Below are positions 17,144 to 26,709 of a stretch of DNA of 54,842 nt, piece by piece; within the stretch, counting starts at the first letter, position 1, and each line of letters begins with the position of its first letter. The DNA is from Pseudobacteriovorax sp. (GTDB lineage: Bacteria > Bdellovibrionota_B > Oligoflexia > Oligoflexales > Oligoflexaceae): NCBI GenBank assembly GCA_013215145.1, contig JABSRP010000047.1, forward strand, positions 1 through 54,842, given 5' to 3'. The notes beneath the pieces were generated by a model, which had not been told where the DNA came from, made no database searches, and saw nothing but the letters and a program-made list of their open reading frames with translations. The translations under genes and the position numbers were made by a program.

Positions 17144-18343
17144 CTATAACATCTTCCAGTGCAAATACTTGAACACTGCAGATTTTTCCGCTTTCTTATC
17201 GAAGTCATCCGGCATTTCGCGGTGAATCACTGCGTTCACAACTCTTTGTTGATCTTCAACCTGACCTGTAACCGTTATCCGGAAGGTGTCGGACCGAGTT
17301 GTAAACTGCTTCGCCAAATCCTCAGAGCTCGTGCAGTACTGCTCTTGCAAAACAGACTTGACACCCGCGAAGGTTGTAGGCGGATCAATTTCTTCTTGGT
17401 TATTAGCGTATATTGCTGATTTCTCCGCACACTCCTGATTTGCTTTAGGCAATAAACAGCCCAATAGTTCACGGCCGGCTGAATTAAAATTCACAAATAG
17501 CGTCGATTGTTTGACGGTTGTTTTGGGGATCGGATAAACCGTCAGATAGGGTGAAAATATCTTATGAATCTCATGATCCCACCCAAGAATATTTCTCAAT
17601 TCATCGACAGAGTCGAATCTAGCATTCTTAGGAAAGACATCATTGGCATCATCACCATAGGGGTCTTCTTCTGAGCTGTATATAGCCTTAGGGTCAGGAC
17701 GGTCATCAACGTCAATATAGTCTCGGATAGCAGTAATCAATTCGCCACTTACTACTTTTTTTCTCTCCAAAAACTCCCGCTCTGCGGGACAAGCAAAAAG
17801 AGCCTCCAGCATGGTCATACATTTGATGCCGTTACCAACTCCGCAGTAGTTGATATTAATTTTTGAGGATTCATCTTCAATATTTAAGACAAAAGACCCA
17901 TCAAACTGCTTGAGTTGATCCAGCACTTTACTATCATTCACCTTACTTAAATCGAAACTCTCTTGCATCGACGTCATCAACTCCAATGTCTCCCCGCCAA
18001 TTGGCAGTCCATTGAGCATGTTCCAAATGGGTGGAAACTTAGCATCAGGCGAGAGTTCGAATGCTGTCAGTTCGATGGCTAGGTCTGCCGTAAGCAAAAA
18101 AACTGCCAAATTTGCGCCACTTTTTGCAATATACTCGGCCTTCGCATTGAGATGGTTACCTAGGGCGAGCCTGTTAGCAACAGAGGACGAAATTTTCATC
18201 TCGGCAAGAAACAACAAGACCATGGCTGTACACAAAAGCGCAACCAGAAGGGCCACCCCTTTTTCTTTAGGTCTTTTAGTTGGGTCACCCCTGCCTTCTA
18301 CAGGAAAACCAAAATAAAATTCTGTCTTTTTCTTATTCTTCAT
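17144..18343 (-). CDS. gspK: Type II secretion minor pseudopilin GspK
   Basis: I start at ATG 18343, eleven bases after the gspJ stop, instead of a longer overlapping frame. A basic leader ends in KEKG, followed by VALLVALLCTAMVLLFLAE, a class III prepilin helix. The +5 residue is Val, not Glu, as expected for GspK, which caps the pseudopilus tip. Later segments (NINYCGVGNGIKCMTMLEALF, AIRDYIDVDDRPDP, GWDHEIHKIFSPYLTVYP) match the GspK saposin-like and alpha/beta core domains. The Asp-rich VDDRPDPKA stretch fits its calcium-binding part. Confidence 0.9.
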   Translation of the reverse strand: MKNKKKTEFYFGFPVEGRGDPTKRPKEKGVALLVALLCTAMVLLFLAEMKISSSVANRLALGNHLNAKAEYIAKSGANLAVFLLTADLAIELTAFELSPDAKFPPIWNMLNGLPIGGETLELMTSMQESFDLSKVNDSKVLDQLKQFDGSFVLNIEDESSKININYCGVGNGIKCMTMLEALFACPAEREFLERKKVVSGELITAIRDYIDVDDRPDPKAIYSSEEDPYGDDANDVFPKNARFDSVDELRNILGWDHEIHKIFSPYLTVYPIPKTTVKQSTLFVNFNSAGRELLGCLLPKANQECAEKSAIYANNQEEIDPPTTFAGVKSVLQEQYCTSSEDLAKQFTTRSDTFRITVTGQVEDQQRVVNAVIHREMPDDFDKKAEKSAVFKYLHWKML

Positions 18344-18353
18344 CTCTACCGAC

Positions 18354-19094
18354 CTAAAATATTTTTGGAGACGATGGTCGAGATTTGGGTTCTTTACCAC
18401 CCCCCGAACTTGGTATAAAAACAATCGTTCGGAGCACTTCTACTGGATCCCTTTCGGGTTCTGATGCTCTTTCTCCTTCCGGATAATCCAACGCAAAGGC
18501 TTCGATCTTTATAGTCACCATATGGGGTAAAAGGTCTCTAAAATCACTCTTATCTGAATCCCACTCCTCAACCCACCTATCACCATTCCAAGCCTCTATC
18601 TGCAAAGATTTAATGTTCTTCGCAAGTAATTTAAAGGGTAGCTCTACATCAAAATCATTAGGGATATAATCAGACTCCGCACGCACAAGATTAGAGAGAC
18701 CTGTTTCCAAATCTCTCTCTATCTTATAAATCACAAAATTCTGATCGCTTTCACGACTTGCCGCCACGGTCGGTTTATTATTCATCGTGGTCAATTTCAA
18801 AATCGCAGAGTTGCTCTGCTGATCGATACTGAAGTGAGTTTTAAAACGGCGTTCTGTGTAAAAAGTTTCTGCACGCTTGCGATTTACCATAAAAGCATGT
18901 TCCAAATCGCTGGTTATCTTTTGAATACTCACATCCAGACGATGCTGTACACGTGCTCTCTCAGACAATGAGATCTGCACGTCTACCCCAGTACGAATCA
19001 TCTGCGCTGCGGCGATCGTCAGAGTCAGGAGGATCATAATAGCAAAAATCACCTCGAGGAGAGTCAAACCGCTCTCCGTCGATGGAGTTTTCAT
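18354..19094 (-). CDS. gspJ: Type II secretion minor pseudopilin GspJ
   Basis: AAAGGAGA lies seven bases before ATG 19094, which gives a short leader MKTPSTESG and the prepilin helix LTLLEVIFAIMILLTLTIAAA with Glu at +5. A longer start at 19127 lacks such a site. The globular part has alternating strands (IVYKIERDLETGLSNLVRAESD, IKSLQIEAWNGDRWVEEWD, MVTIKIEAFAL) typical of GspJ, which forms the tip complex with GspI and GspK. The C-terminus has an unusual Ser/Pro/Lys-rich tail. Confidence 0.9.
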   Translation of the reverse strand: MKTPSTESGLTLLEVIFAIMILLTLTIAAAQMIRTGVDVQISLSERARVQHRLDVSIQKITSDLEHAFMVNRKRAETFYTERRFKTHFSIDQQSNSAILKLTTMNNKPTVAASRESDQNFVIYKIERDLETGLSNLVRAESDYIPNDFDVELPFKLLAKNIKSLQIEAWNGDRWVEEWDSDKSDFRDLLPHMVTIKIEAFALDYPEGERASEPERDPVEVLRTIVFIPSSGGGKEPKSRPSSPKIF

Positions 19095-19133
19095 AAGCTT
19101 TCTCCTTTGCTCTTTCAAACCGACCATCCTACC

Positions 19134-19859
19134 TTAGTTGCCGCCGCCGTCGTTCCCATCGTTACCCGGATTATTCGGGTTATTCGGGTTATTCGGGTTA
19201 TTCGGGTTTTCTGGATTATTCGCATTGCCCAAGATCTCTTGCTCAATTTTTTGCAGCATACGATCCATAACTTTACTCTTACTCACAAGATAACCATCAA
19301 GGGCTCTCTGATTCGTCAACAGCATCGAAAAATCTACACTATTTTTAATCGCTCCCTCAGGCCAAAAGACTTCGACCCTAGCGATCTTTAGTATTTCTCC
19401 GTCAAAAATTGCTTCGATTGCTTTATCGATCCCAGGTAGACTGCTTCCTAAACCAGCGTCATCGTCACCACCGGATTCATCTTCATCCTCTCCTTCACCT
19501 TGCGGTCCCCCACCGAGTAATAGGTCAAAGATAGGGAGTTTCCATTCCTTGATTTCGACACTATAAGTAAAGTCAAAGTCTTCAGGGAGATCCTCAAACT
19601 TAAAGGGGTCCTCACTTTTTAGGCTAGTTTCCAATTCTTTGAAATCGTAATGCTGCCAGTTGTACTCGACTTTAGACATGACCGCTTTCGCCAACCAAGT
19701 CGCCTGGGTCACGCGTCGCATATAGTTGCTGTTATTGATGATAGAACCCTGAGTCCCAACTGATTCAATGACAACTGGCAAAAGAATCGCTAGGGCAACA
19801 AGCGTCTCGATAATGGTGAAACTACGCTCACCCGGTTTACTTGGGACGTGGTTCTTCAC
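19134..19859 (-). CDS. gspI: Type II secretion minor pseudopilin GspI
   Basis: Translation starts at GTG 19859, overlapping gspH by 23 bases, with GAGG about ten bases upstream. The leader ends PGERS and the helix begins FTIIETLVALAILLPVVIES, with Glu at +5. The residue before the cleavage point is Ser rather than the nearly invariant Gly. The core (WLAKAVMSKVEYNW, FTYSVEIKEWKLPIF, ILKIARVEVFWPEG) fits GspI. An acidic Gly-rich insert (GEGEDEDESGGDDDAG) and an Asn/Pro repeat tail encoded by 9-bp units are additions not seen in typical GspI. The protein is about twice the usual 120-residue length. Confidence 0.85.
   Translation of the reverse strand: MKNHVPSKPGERSFTIIETLVALAILLPVVIESVGTQGSIINNSNYMRRVTQATWLAKAVMSKVEYNWQHYDFKELETSLKSEDPFKFEDLPEDFDFTYSVEIKEWKLPIFDLLLGGGPQGEGEDEDESGGDDDAGLGSSLPGIDKAIEAIFDGEILKIARVEVFWPEGAIKNSVDFSMLLTNQRALDGYLVSKSKVMDRMLQKIEQEILGNANNPENPNNPNNPNNPNNPGNDGNDGGGN
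19171..19206. repeat. Four tandem 9-bp repeats inside gspI
   Basis: TTATTCGGG is repeated four times without mismatch, with a degenerate further unit beside it. On the minus strand it encodes repeated NNP in the GspI tail. Perfect in-frame 9-bp units suggest recent slippage and possible length variation between strains. Confidence 0.95.
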
Positions 19860-20622
19860 GAATATCTACCTCAATAAATCCAGACTCAACTCGGGCAACC
19901 CCTTCATATGGCTGCGTCGTAAATGTGTAAGGCTCTTGATCAGGGTCGGGATCGAGATCCCCTCGCTTATAGGCCACATGGATCACCGCCCTTTGAACGT
20001 AACCGTGTGGAAAAAAATACAAGTAGGCGAGAGCCTCCTCCTGATACTCCTCTAAACGGATCATCCTAGAGTGATGCTCTGCCTGCATTCCGGTGATGAT
20101 GAAATATGGCCCCAAACTCCGGCCGGAAAATTCTGGATCATCGATTTTTTCCCACTTTGGAGGTTTGAGCTTATCGAAATTTTGAACGAGCGGGGAGGTT
20201 GGTGGAATGGTTTGATCTTTTTCTTGATCCTGAACCTCTTCTCCAGCTAGATCCTGATACTCCTCTAGCTCCTCCAGAAATTCCTCTTCTTTTTCCGCAA
20301 GCTCTTCCTCACTGTACTCCCGCTCTAAGCCACCCTCGGCGATGTAGACATCATTGCGATCGGTGGTTTCTACCCAGTATTTTCCCGTATGAAATTCAAA
20401 ACCCATACGATAGGGTTTTCGGTTGAGGACAGCTAAGTCATACACACCGCGTATATCGCCCGCCAAAGTGGAAATTTTCGAGGCAGAATCCGTCAGCCCG
20501 ATAATGTTTGCACTAGGCGAGACCATAACAAAAATCCCTGCAACGACAGCGATGACGATCAGTATTTCAATAATACTGAAGCCGCGCTGCCTCTGGATTT
20601 TTTTGTCAGTTACAAGGAACAA
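19837..20622 (-). CDS. gspH: Type II secretion minor pseudopilin GspH
   Basis: I favour a TTG start at 20622 because CGAGG sits seven bases upstream; the open frame continues back to another TTG at 20670 with poor signals. The leader ends RQRG and the helix FSIIEILIVIAVVAGIFVMVS has Glu at +5. The following segment (IRGVYDLAVLNRKPYRMGFEFHTGKYWVE) fits the GspH/FimT beta domain. A very acidic, Glu-rich insert (about residues 100-150) is unusual. It is the base connector between tip and major pseudopilin. Confidence 0.85.
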   Translation of the reverse strand: MFLVTDKKIQRQRGFSIIEILIVIAVVAGIFVMVSPSANIIGLTDSASKISTLAGDIRGVYDLAVLNRKPYRMGFEFHTGKYWVETTDRNDVYIAEGGLEREYSEEELAEKEEEFLEELEEYQDLAGEEVQDQEKDQTIPPTSPLVQNFDKLKPPKWEKIDDPEFSGRSLGPYFIITGMQAEHHSRMIRLEEYQEEALAYLYFFPHGYVQRAVIHVAYKRGDLDPDPDQEPYTFTTQPYEGVARVESGFIEVDIREEPRPK

Positions 20623-20717
20623 TAGGCACCTCGTTGAAAGGTTGATCGCTTTATAGTGCCTATCACACAATGAGACCGGAATAAGATCGTTGAAGGGCGG
20701 GCGTCTCAGCGTTAGCC

Positions 20718-21191
20718 TTAACCTTCTTCCTCACCGGACTCTTCTGGATAGACAACATCATCTTCGTTCCCAACTATACCATCTGGACCAGGTGATATAA
20801 TCTTAAATGATTTTCCTTCGGCGGAATACTCGTAGGGGTTATCCCATGCATCCCTAATTTTACTCTCCTCTGCATAAGGACCACGCCACCTGGTCGCTCC
20901 AGAGCTAGGTTTTGTCACGAGAGCTTGAAGGCCTTGCTCAGTGGTGGGGTAGCGGAAGTTGTGAATCTTATACATTTGTAGGTTTGAGTCGAGTTGCCCC
21001 ATTCCTAGTCGCGTCGCATCACGCATGGCTTGATCCTGAGTATCTGTCAAGTTGGAAACCACCAAGGTCATAACAACCCCCATCAGGGCAATCACGATGA
21101 GAATTTCGATAATCGTCATACCCGACTCTTTGCCGCGGCCCTTGGCCTCGAGGGGTATCATCAAGGTTTTGCGTAGCTTTTTTACCAACAT
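20718..21191 (-). CDS. gspG: Type II secretion major pseudopilin GspG
   Basis: I start at ATG 21191, with GGAG nine bases upstream; an earlier in-frame ATG at 21206 is possible. After a long basic leader ending KESG comes MTIIEILIVIALMGVVMTLVV with Glu at +5. The conserved GspG core is clear: ALQMYK-like SNLQMYKIHNFRYPTTEQGL, then WRGPYAEESKIRDAWDNPYEY, and a C-terminal calcium-site loop SPGPDGIVGNEDDV. It is the main pseudopilus subunit. Met replaces the usual Phe at +1. Confidence 0.95.
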   Translation of the reverse strand: MLVKKLRKTLMIPLEAKGRGKESGMTIIEILIVIALMGVVMTLVVSNLTDTQDQAMRDATRLGMGQLDSNLQMYKIHNFRYPTTEQGLQALVTKPSSGATRWRGPYAEESKIRDAWDNPYEYSAEGKSFKIISPGPDGIVGNEDDVVYPEESGEEEG

Positions 21192-21222
21192 AGTTACTAT
21201 CTCCAAGAGTTAATCTACAAAA

Positions 21223-22452
21223 TCAGCGGACCTGTTTCATCACGTCCATCATGGGTAACACCATAGCACCTATAACCACGACAGCAATGACTAATAGAAA
21301 CAACATCATGATTGGTTCTATAAACGATATCATTTTAGCAATTTTACCTTCAACCTCTGTATCGTAGGCTTTTGAGACATGGGAAAGCATTTGCTCCAAC
21401 TCTCCCGTTTTTTCTCCCGTTGCGATCATGTGAGACACTAAGCCAGGAAAAACTCCGCTACGATTGATGCAACTCGCCAAACTGTTACCTTCTTGAACCT
21501 CTACTTTTGCCTCATCAATAACCTTCGAGAGCACCGAGTTATTGACAACGTTTTTGGTGATATCGAGGGCATTAATAATCGGAACACCAGATGAAAGCAT
21601 AGTAGATAAAGTCTTAGTAAATCGTGAGACCGCGATCATCAGAGCAACTGTTCCGATCAAGGGGAGCTTGATAAATATTTGGTCCCACTGTGCGCGCCCC
21701 TTTTCGCTACCAATCCAGGTTCGAAACCCTATGAATAGGCCTAGACCCAGAACTGGGAACATGTAGTAATAATTCTGCATAAACGAGGAGAAATCCATTA
21801 AGGCTTGAGTATACCAGGGAATCTCCACCTTCATATTTGTAAAAACTTTAGCTAGTTTTGGAACAATAAAAATCAGCAGAAACGCTACGATTCCTAAAGA
21901 TGCCACAATCATAATCGAAGGATAAACCATGGCTTGTACAATTTTCGAGCGGATGTTGAGCTGATACTCCATGAAATCAGAAAGTCGATCCAAGATTGTG
22001 GACAGGGTACCCGAGCTTTCCCCTGCTCGCACCATATTAACGTAAAGCTTATTGAAAACTTGAGGGTACTGAGCAGAGGCATCTGCCAGGGATTTACCTT
22101 CTGATACACTATCCTTCACCGCAGACAACGTTCTGCGAAGCGTATCGTTATCGATTTGAGACACCAGGGCTTTAAGGCTTTCATCTAAAGGAACGTGGGC
22201 CCCTTGCAATGTTGCAAACTGCCGAACCATAATCGACAGCTCGCCGAGGCTGACTTTTCTAGCAAATAATGGCGAACTTGATGACTTGCTAGCAACAACA
22301 GCGCCAGCACTCTCTTCTTTGATTTCAGCAACGATAACTTTTTCGCGCTGTTTTATCATCTGGCGGGCAGCTCTTTCGGACTCAGCGTCGATCTTTCCCT
22401 TACGAGACGATCCTGTTGCTGCATCATATCCTTTGTAGGAGTAAAGCGGCAT
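21223..22452 (-). CDS. gspF: Type II secretion inner-membrane protein GspF
   Basis: The protein (409 residues) has the two repeated GspF/PilC cytoplasmic domains, each with the VRAGESSGTL or IATGEKTGEL signature, and three membrane segments (around residues 170-195, 220-240 and 375-400). It forms the membrane core that couples GspE ATP hydrolysis to pseudopilus growth. It begins MPLYSYKGYDAATG, as in the family. Spacing to gspE is five bases, so the two are coupled. Confidence 0.95.
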   Translation of the reverse strand: MPLYSYKGYDAATGSSRKGKIDAESERAARQMIKQREKVIVAEIKEESAGAVVASKSSSSPLFARKVSLGELSIMVRQFATLQGAHVPLDESLKALVSQIDNDTLRRTLSAVKDSVSEGKSLADASAQYPQVFNKLYVNMVRAGESSGTLSTILDRLSDFMEYQLNIRSKIVQAMVYPSIMIVASLGIVAFLLIFIVPKLAKVFTNMKVEIPWYTQALMDFSSFMQNYYYMFPVLGLGLFIGFRTWIGSEKGRAQWDQIFIKLPLIGTVALMIAVSRFTKTLSTMLSSGVPIINALDITKNVVNNSVLSKVIDEAKVEVQEGNSLASCINRSGVFPGLVSHMIATGEKTGELEQMLSHVSKAYDTEVEGKIAKMISFIEPIMMLFLLVIAVVVIGAMVLPMMDVMKQVR

Positions 22453-22457
22453 TCTGT

Positions 22458-24290
22458 CTAACCTTTCTCTAACCCACCGTCCATTTCTACATCATCGACT
22501 TGAGTCTTACGAATCGCCTCCTCAAGAGAGGTCAGTCCATCGATGACTTTGCGGAATGCAGAGTCTCTCAGAGTCACCATTCCCTTTTGGACAGCCAGCT
22601 TCTTAATCGACTTAGAATCCTGCGTTTTTAGAATCAATGTACGTATATCATCATCGAAAACTAGCAACTCGTAGACACCCACGCGGCCGTGATAGCCAAT
22701 ACCAAAGCACTTATCGCAGCCGGGTCCCGCCCTGTAGATCGTCTTTCCTTTAAGCTGATCTCGTGTGACGCCCAAAATTTCCAACTCTTCTTCCGAAGGC
22801 GTATAAGCTTCTCGGCAATTCGTACAAAGAGTCCTCAGTAGACGGGTAGCCACAATACCCAGAACAGCAGATGACAACTGAAAGGGTTGGACACCGAAAT
22901 CGAGAAAGCGAGTTACTGTCGAAGCGGTATCGTTGGTGTGAACAGTCGAGAGCACTAGGTGACCGGTGATTGAGGCCTGGACCGCAATCTTAGCTGTTTC
23001 CGAGTCCCTGATCTCACCGATCATGATGACGTCGGGATCCTGACGAAGGATGGCTCGCAAACCACTGGCAAAGGTCATTCCAACTTTATCTTTAACCTCA
23101 ATTTGACCGATTCCAGAGACCTGATATTCGACCGGATCCTCAATCGTAAGGATATTGATATCTGTCGTGTTGATATGCATCAGAGCCGCGTATAGCAAGG
23201 TACTTTTACCTGAACCAGTTGGGCCGGTAACTAAAACAATACCGTGCTTCTGCTCGACCAGCTCACAAAAGGAGTCATACATGGCCAAGTCGAGACCCAT
23301 TTGGTCAAGCCTTTTGCCACCAGCCGACTTATCAAGAAGTCGCATAACGACTCTTTCACCAAAGCTCACAGGCAATACCGACAAACGTACGTCGATGTCT
23401 TTTCCAGCCACCTTGATGGAGATACGGCCGTCTTGGGGTACTCTTTTTTCCGCGATGTTCAATTTGCCGATGATCTTAATACGAGACGCCAAACTACCTG
23501 CATGCCGTCTAGGAATCGATGTTTTATCTTGAAGCATCCCATCGATACGAAATCTGACAAGAACTTCATTTTCGAGGGGTTCAATATGAATATCTGAGGC
23601 TCTTTCCTTGACTGCCCTCGCTAAAATACTGTTTACCAAACGGATAATCGGCTTTTCATCATCTGAGGATTCGAGAAGGTCTCTTGTCTCTTCCAAATCT
23701 TCTGCCGCACCAACTTCCCCAACATTGAGCTCATCAAGTACCTTTTGAGAGGCGTCGTTTGCTCTTTCAAAAACTCGGTTAATACTGTTTTCGATAACTG
23801 TCGGAGGACTCACAATCATGTTGATATTGGTCGACAATATCAGACGTAAATCATCAAGGGGATAAATATTCAGGGGGTCGCTTACGACCACCGTCACGTT
23901 AAAGTCATCCCTTGCAATAGGAAGAATACGATTATCCCGGCAAAACTGAATCGGAATCGCATCCACCAGAGCTGGATCGATATCGTTCAACGGTAGTCGG
24001 TCGTAATAAGGAAGATCCAACTGGGTTGCCAATGCTCGGAGCATGTCTTCTTCGCTGACATACTCTTTCTCAATAAGAACCTCACCTAGCTTGCGTAGGT
24101 GCTCCTCTTCCTTCTGGAGGTTGAGAGCTTCAGCAAGCTGCTTCTCAGAGATTCTTTCCGTCTCAATTAAAATTTGACCAATCGTCTTATGTTGGAGAGT
24201 GCTGAAATCCACCGTTGGCAAACTTGTCCACTTGGGAGGCGCTGGCACAGGTGGCTGGGATTTATCGTTGTTATGCTCATCTTGGCTCAT
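22458..24290 (-). CDS. gspE: Type II secretion ATPase GspE
   Basis: The N-terminus contains one T2SSE-N type module (TIGQILIETERISEKQLAEAL, LGEVLIEKEYVSEEDMLRAL). The ATPase domain has Walker A GPTGSGKSTLLYA, an Asp box region (LRQDPDVIMIGEIRDSETA), and the His box (TGHLVLSTVHTND). A four-Cys zinc motif, LCTNC and 28 residues later CDKC, is present, as in GspE/PilB. It powers pseudopilus assembly from the cytoplasmic face. AGGAT lies before the ATG. The 610-residue length is slightly long owing to the double N-terminal region. Confidence 0.97.
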   Translation of the reverse strand: MSQDEHNNDKSQPPVPAPPKWTSLPTVDFSTLQHKTIGQILIETERISEKQLAEALNLQKEEEHLRKLGEVLIEKEYVSEEDMLRALATQLDLPYYDRLPLNDIDPALVDAIPIQFCRDNRILPIARDDFNVTVVVSDPLNIYPLDDLRLILSTNINMIVSPPTVIENSINRVFERANDASQKVLDELNVGEVGAAEDLEETRDLLESSDDEKPIIRLVNSILARAVKERASDIHIEPLENEVLVRFRIDGMLQDKTSIPRRHAGSLASRIKIIGKLNIAEKRVPQDGRISIKVAGKDIDVRLSVLPVSFGERVVMRLLDKSAGGKRLDQMGLDLAMYDSFCELVEQKHGIVLVTGPTGSGKSTLLYAALMHINTTDINILTIEDPVEYQVSGIGQIEVKDKVGMTFASGLRAILRQDPDVIMIGEIRDSETAKIAVQASITGHLVLSTVHTNDTASTVTRFLDFGVQPFQLSSAVLGIVATRLLRTLCTNCREAYTPSEEELEILGVTRDQLKGKTIYRAGPGCDKCFGIGYHGRVGVYELLVFDDDIRTLILKTQDSKSIKKLAVQKGMVTLRDSAFRKVIDGLTSLEEAIRKTQVDDVEMDGGLEKG

Positions 24291-24301
24291 AGGTTTTTAT
24301 C

Positions 24302-26674
24302 CTATTCGTCTATAGGCGCGGGCGGGTCGATAGGCTCAGGCGGATCAATTGGTTCGGCGCTACCACCAGCATCTCCTCCAAAATCGCTACCACCGCTTGA
24401 CAGGGGAACCGGTACTGGAGTCGGCTCCTCCAACTGACGCCGGCTATCGCTATTTGCATTAGGATTCGAGGCTCCTCCCTCATTTTCATCAATTTGCCGC
24501 ATGAACTCATCCCGATCACCCTCCGAGCGATCCGTATTATCCTCTCTGTAGACCCCATCCTCTAGTTTGGGTAACGCCTTGGCAAATTTGCTTTCGGGGT
24601 CCATATCAAAGGCCTCACCGAGTAACTGATCTCTTTCCTTGACTTTACGTTCATAAATAGCTGCAAGATCGTTGGCACCGTAAACGATATGAGGAGTGAT
24701 GAAGATCATCAGACTAGTGGTGGTCTTCGCAATCGTACTGTTTCGAAATAACCAGCCTAAGATAGGAATGTCACCCAGCAAGGGAATTTTTTGGTAAGTT
24801 TCCGATTCTCTCAATCTCACCAATCCACTCACCACGGCAGTCTGTCCGTTTTTAACGGTTACTAGCTGTGAGGTTTGTCGCTTGTTGATGTTCGGGACCT
24901 CGGTGTTGGGATCGATACCACCTTCATTGGCCTCGAGATCAATTTTCATGGTGACATAATTACTTGAATTACTGACGTTTGGCTTAACCTCTAAGCTGAG
25001 GTCAGCATCCTCTTTTTCCACGGTTTCGACTGCTCCGGCACCAACGGTAGCGCTGGTCTGGGCACTTTTGAAGAAAAGGGTTTCACCGACGACTATTTTG
25101 GCGGTTTCGTTATTCGACGTCAGTAGATGAGGAGACGAAAGAACCCGTGTGTTTCCGTCAGCCTTAAGCATTGTGATCAAGCCGCCAGGGGTCACATTCC
25201 CGATCCCAGGGATATTAACGGACTGAGAGGCAAGAACCCCTATAGTAAAGTCACGACCTAACGCTTCAGCGATAGCTAGTTTTTGCGTTGTGTCAAGATT
25301 CGTCTGATCGCCAGCGGCGACGATGGGAGCGATCCCAGAACCTTGCCAACCGTAGGAAACCTTCGCACTATTCTCGTCACCTTGTCCGAAAATGATCGAT
25401 GTTCCAAGGTTAAAGTTATTGGTGAGGTTCACATCAAGAATGTCTGCCTCTACGTAGACCTGTGCCCGGCGTCGGTCTAGTTTTCGGATGATAGAGTTTA
25501 TGGCCTCATAGGCCGATCGTGAACCTGTTATTAACAGAGCATTGGAGCTTTCGTCTGGCGCAATTTTTACGTTATCACCCAGATCAGCTACCGTTGCCGG
25601 CTCTGATGATGACTTGTTGTTGCTGTTTCTGGTTCGGTTAACGCGCCCAATCCGCCTTCTAGTGTTGTTATTATTTCGCGAGTTTTGCGTCAGCGATGAA
25701 AGGGTTGATGCAATTTTTTTCGCATCGGCGTAATCCAAAAACCTGACGCGGATTGCAGCCTGATTAGAAGGATCGTCTACGGGAAAGTCAAATTTCTTGA
25801 CTAGGTCTTTGACGTCTTGGATGGTGCGAGGAGGCCCAAAAATGACAACGGAATTGGATCGTTCGTCGACGGATATTTTATAGGTTTGGTATCCGCCTTT
25901 TGATGCTCCAGCTCCTTTAGCGCCACCGCCCCGGCTGGTAGACACTTTCAAAATATCTGAAACTTTCGCTGAGATATCCTTAGCGTCTCCGTGACGAATC
26001 GGAACAAGAGCAACCTTGGGCTGTTGACCAGCAACATCGAGAAGCTCGACGATCTGGAGGATGCGCCTCACCTTATACCCAGTGTCGCTGATGATGAGAG
26101 TATTCGTAGGCTGGTAGGCGATCATAGAGTTCGTTGAGACAATCCGAGACAAGGTTCTTTGGATCTGCTTGGCGTCGATATACTTTAGAGGAACGATTTG
26201 AGTGATCAGCTTATCGGTCCTGGGAGACCAGGAGGTACCCTGATAGATCCTTAAATTGTCTTTAAGTGCATTACGTGTTGGAAGAATCTTTATCACTTTT
26301 CCGGTTTCTACCGTAGTGAGATTCAATACATTTAAGGCGGATAGAAAAGCCTGATAAGCTTCTTCCTTCGTCACTTTTTTCGGCGAGATCATTTGAACCT
26401 TACCGTTGACTCCTTTGCCCAGGATGACGTTCTTACCTGTCCAGAGAGCAACCGCACGGATGATGTCTTTAATATCGGTTGGCTCAGGAAAGTCGATACT
26501 AACCAGTTCTTGGCCTTCTGGAACCGATGCAGCCGCTGGTTTAGAATCGTCAGCGGGAGGATTCGATTGCCCTACGAGCTGTGAAGACGCTCCGAAGCAA
26601 AGCACTATTGGCAAGAGGTAGCGGGAAAGCTGTTTCACCTCGTCTGTCCCCCATCGTTTAGATAAACATGTCAT
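24302..26674 (-). CDS. gspD: Type II secretion secretin GspD
   Basis: GAGGAGA precedes the ATG. A signal peptide (LSRYLLPIVLCFGASSQLVGQ) leads to the N0 domain (VSIDFPEPTDIKDIIRAVALW), then the N1-N3 repeats (VPLKYIDAKQIQRTLSRIV, NTLIISDTGYKVRRI, SNSVVIFGPPRTI), and the secretin beta-barrel domain (VYVEADILDVNLTN, VLSSPHLLTSNNETAKIVVG, VVSGLVRL, PLLGDIPILGWLF). It forms the outer-membrane channel. The N3 loop has an Asn/Arg-rich insert. The C-terminal tail after the barrel is acidic and ends in EPIDPP-type repeats, probably a disordered periplasmic or pilotin-binding tail. Confidence 0.97.
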   Translation of the reverse strand: MTCLSKRWGTDEVKQLSRYLLPIVLCFGASSQLVGQSNPPADDSKPAAASVPEGQELVSIDFPEPTDIKDIIRAVALWTGKNVILGKGVNGKVQMISPKKVTKEEAYQAFLSALNVLNLTTVETGKVIKILPTRNALKDNLRIYQGTSWSPRTDKLITQIVPLKYIDAKQIQRTLSRIVSTNSMIAYQPTNTLIISDTGYKVRRILQIVELLDVAGQQPKVALVPIRHGDAKDISAKVSDILKVSTSRGGGAKGAGASKGGYQTYKISVDERSNSVVIFGPPRTIQDVKDLVKKFDFPVDDPSNQAAIRVRFLDYADAKKIASTLSSLTQNSRNNNNTRRRIGRVNRTRNSNNKSSSEPATVADLGDNVKIAPDESSNALLITGSRSAYEAINSIIRKLDRRRAQVYVEADILDVNLTNNFNLGTSIIFGQGDENSAKVSYGWQGSGIAPIVAAGDQTNLDTTQKLAIAEALGRDFTIGVLASQSVNIPGIGNVTPGGLITMLKADGNTRVLSSPHLLTSNNETAKIVVGETLFFKSAQTSATVGAGAVETVEKEDADLSLEVKPNVSNSSNYVTMKIDLEANEGGIDPNTEVPNINKRQTSQLVTVKNGQTAVVSGLVRLRESETYQKIPLLGDIPILGWLFRNSTIAKTTTSLMIFITPHIVYGANDLAAIYERKVKERDQLLGEAFDMDPESKFAKALPKLEDGVYREDNTDRSEGDRDEFMRQIDENEGGASNPNANSDSRRQLEEPTPVPVPLSSGGSDFGGDAGGSAEPIDPPEPIDPPAPIDE

Positions 26675-26709
26675 ACATTCTCCTCGAAAAGCGCAAGCTA
26701 ACGCTTCCT

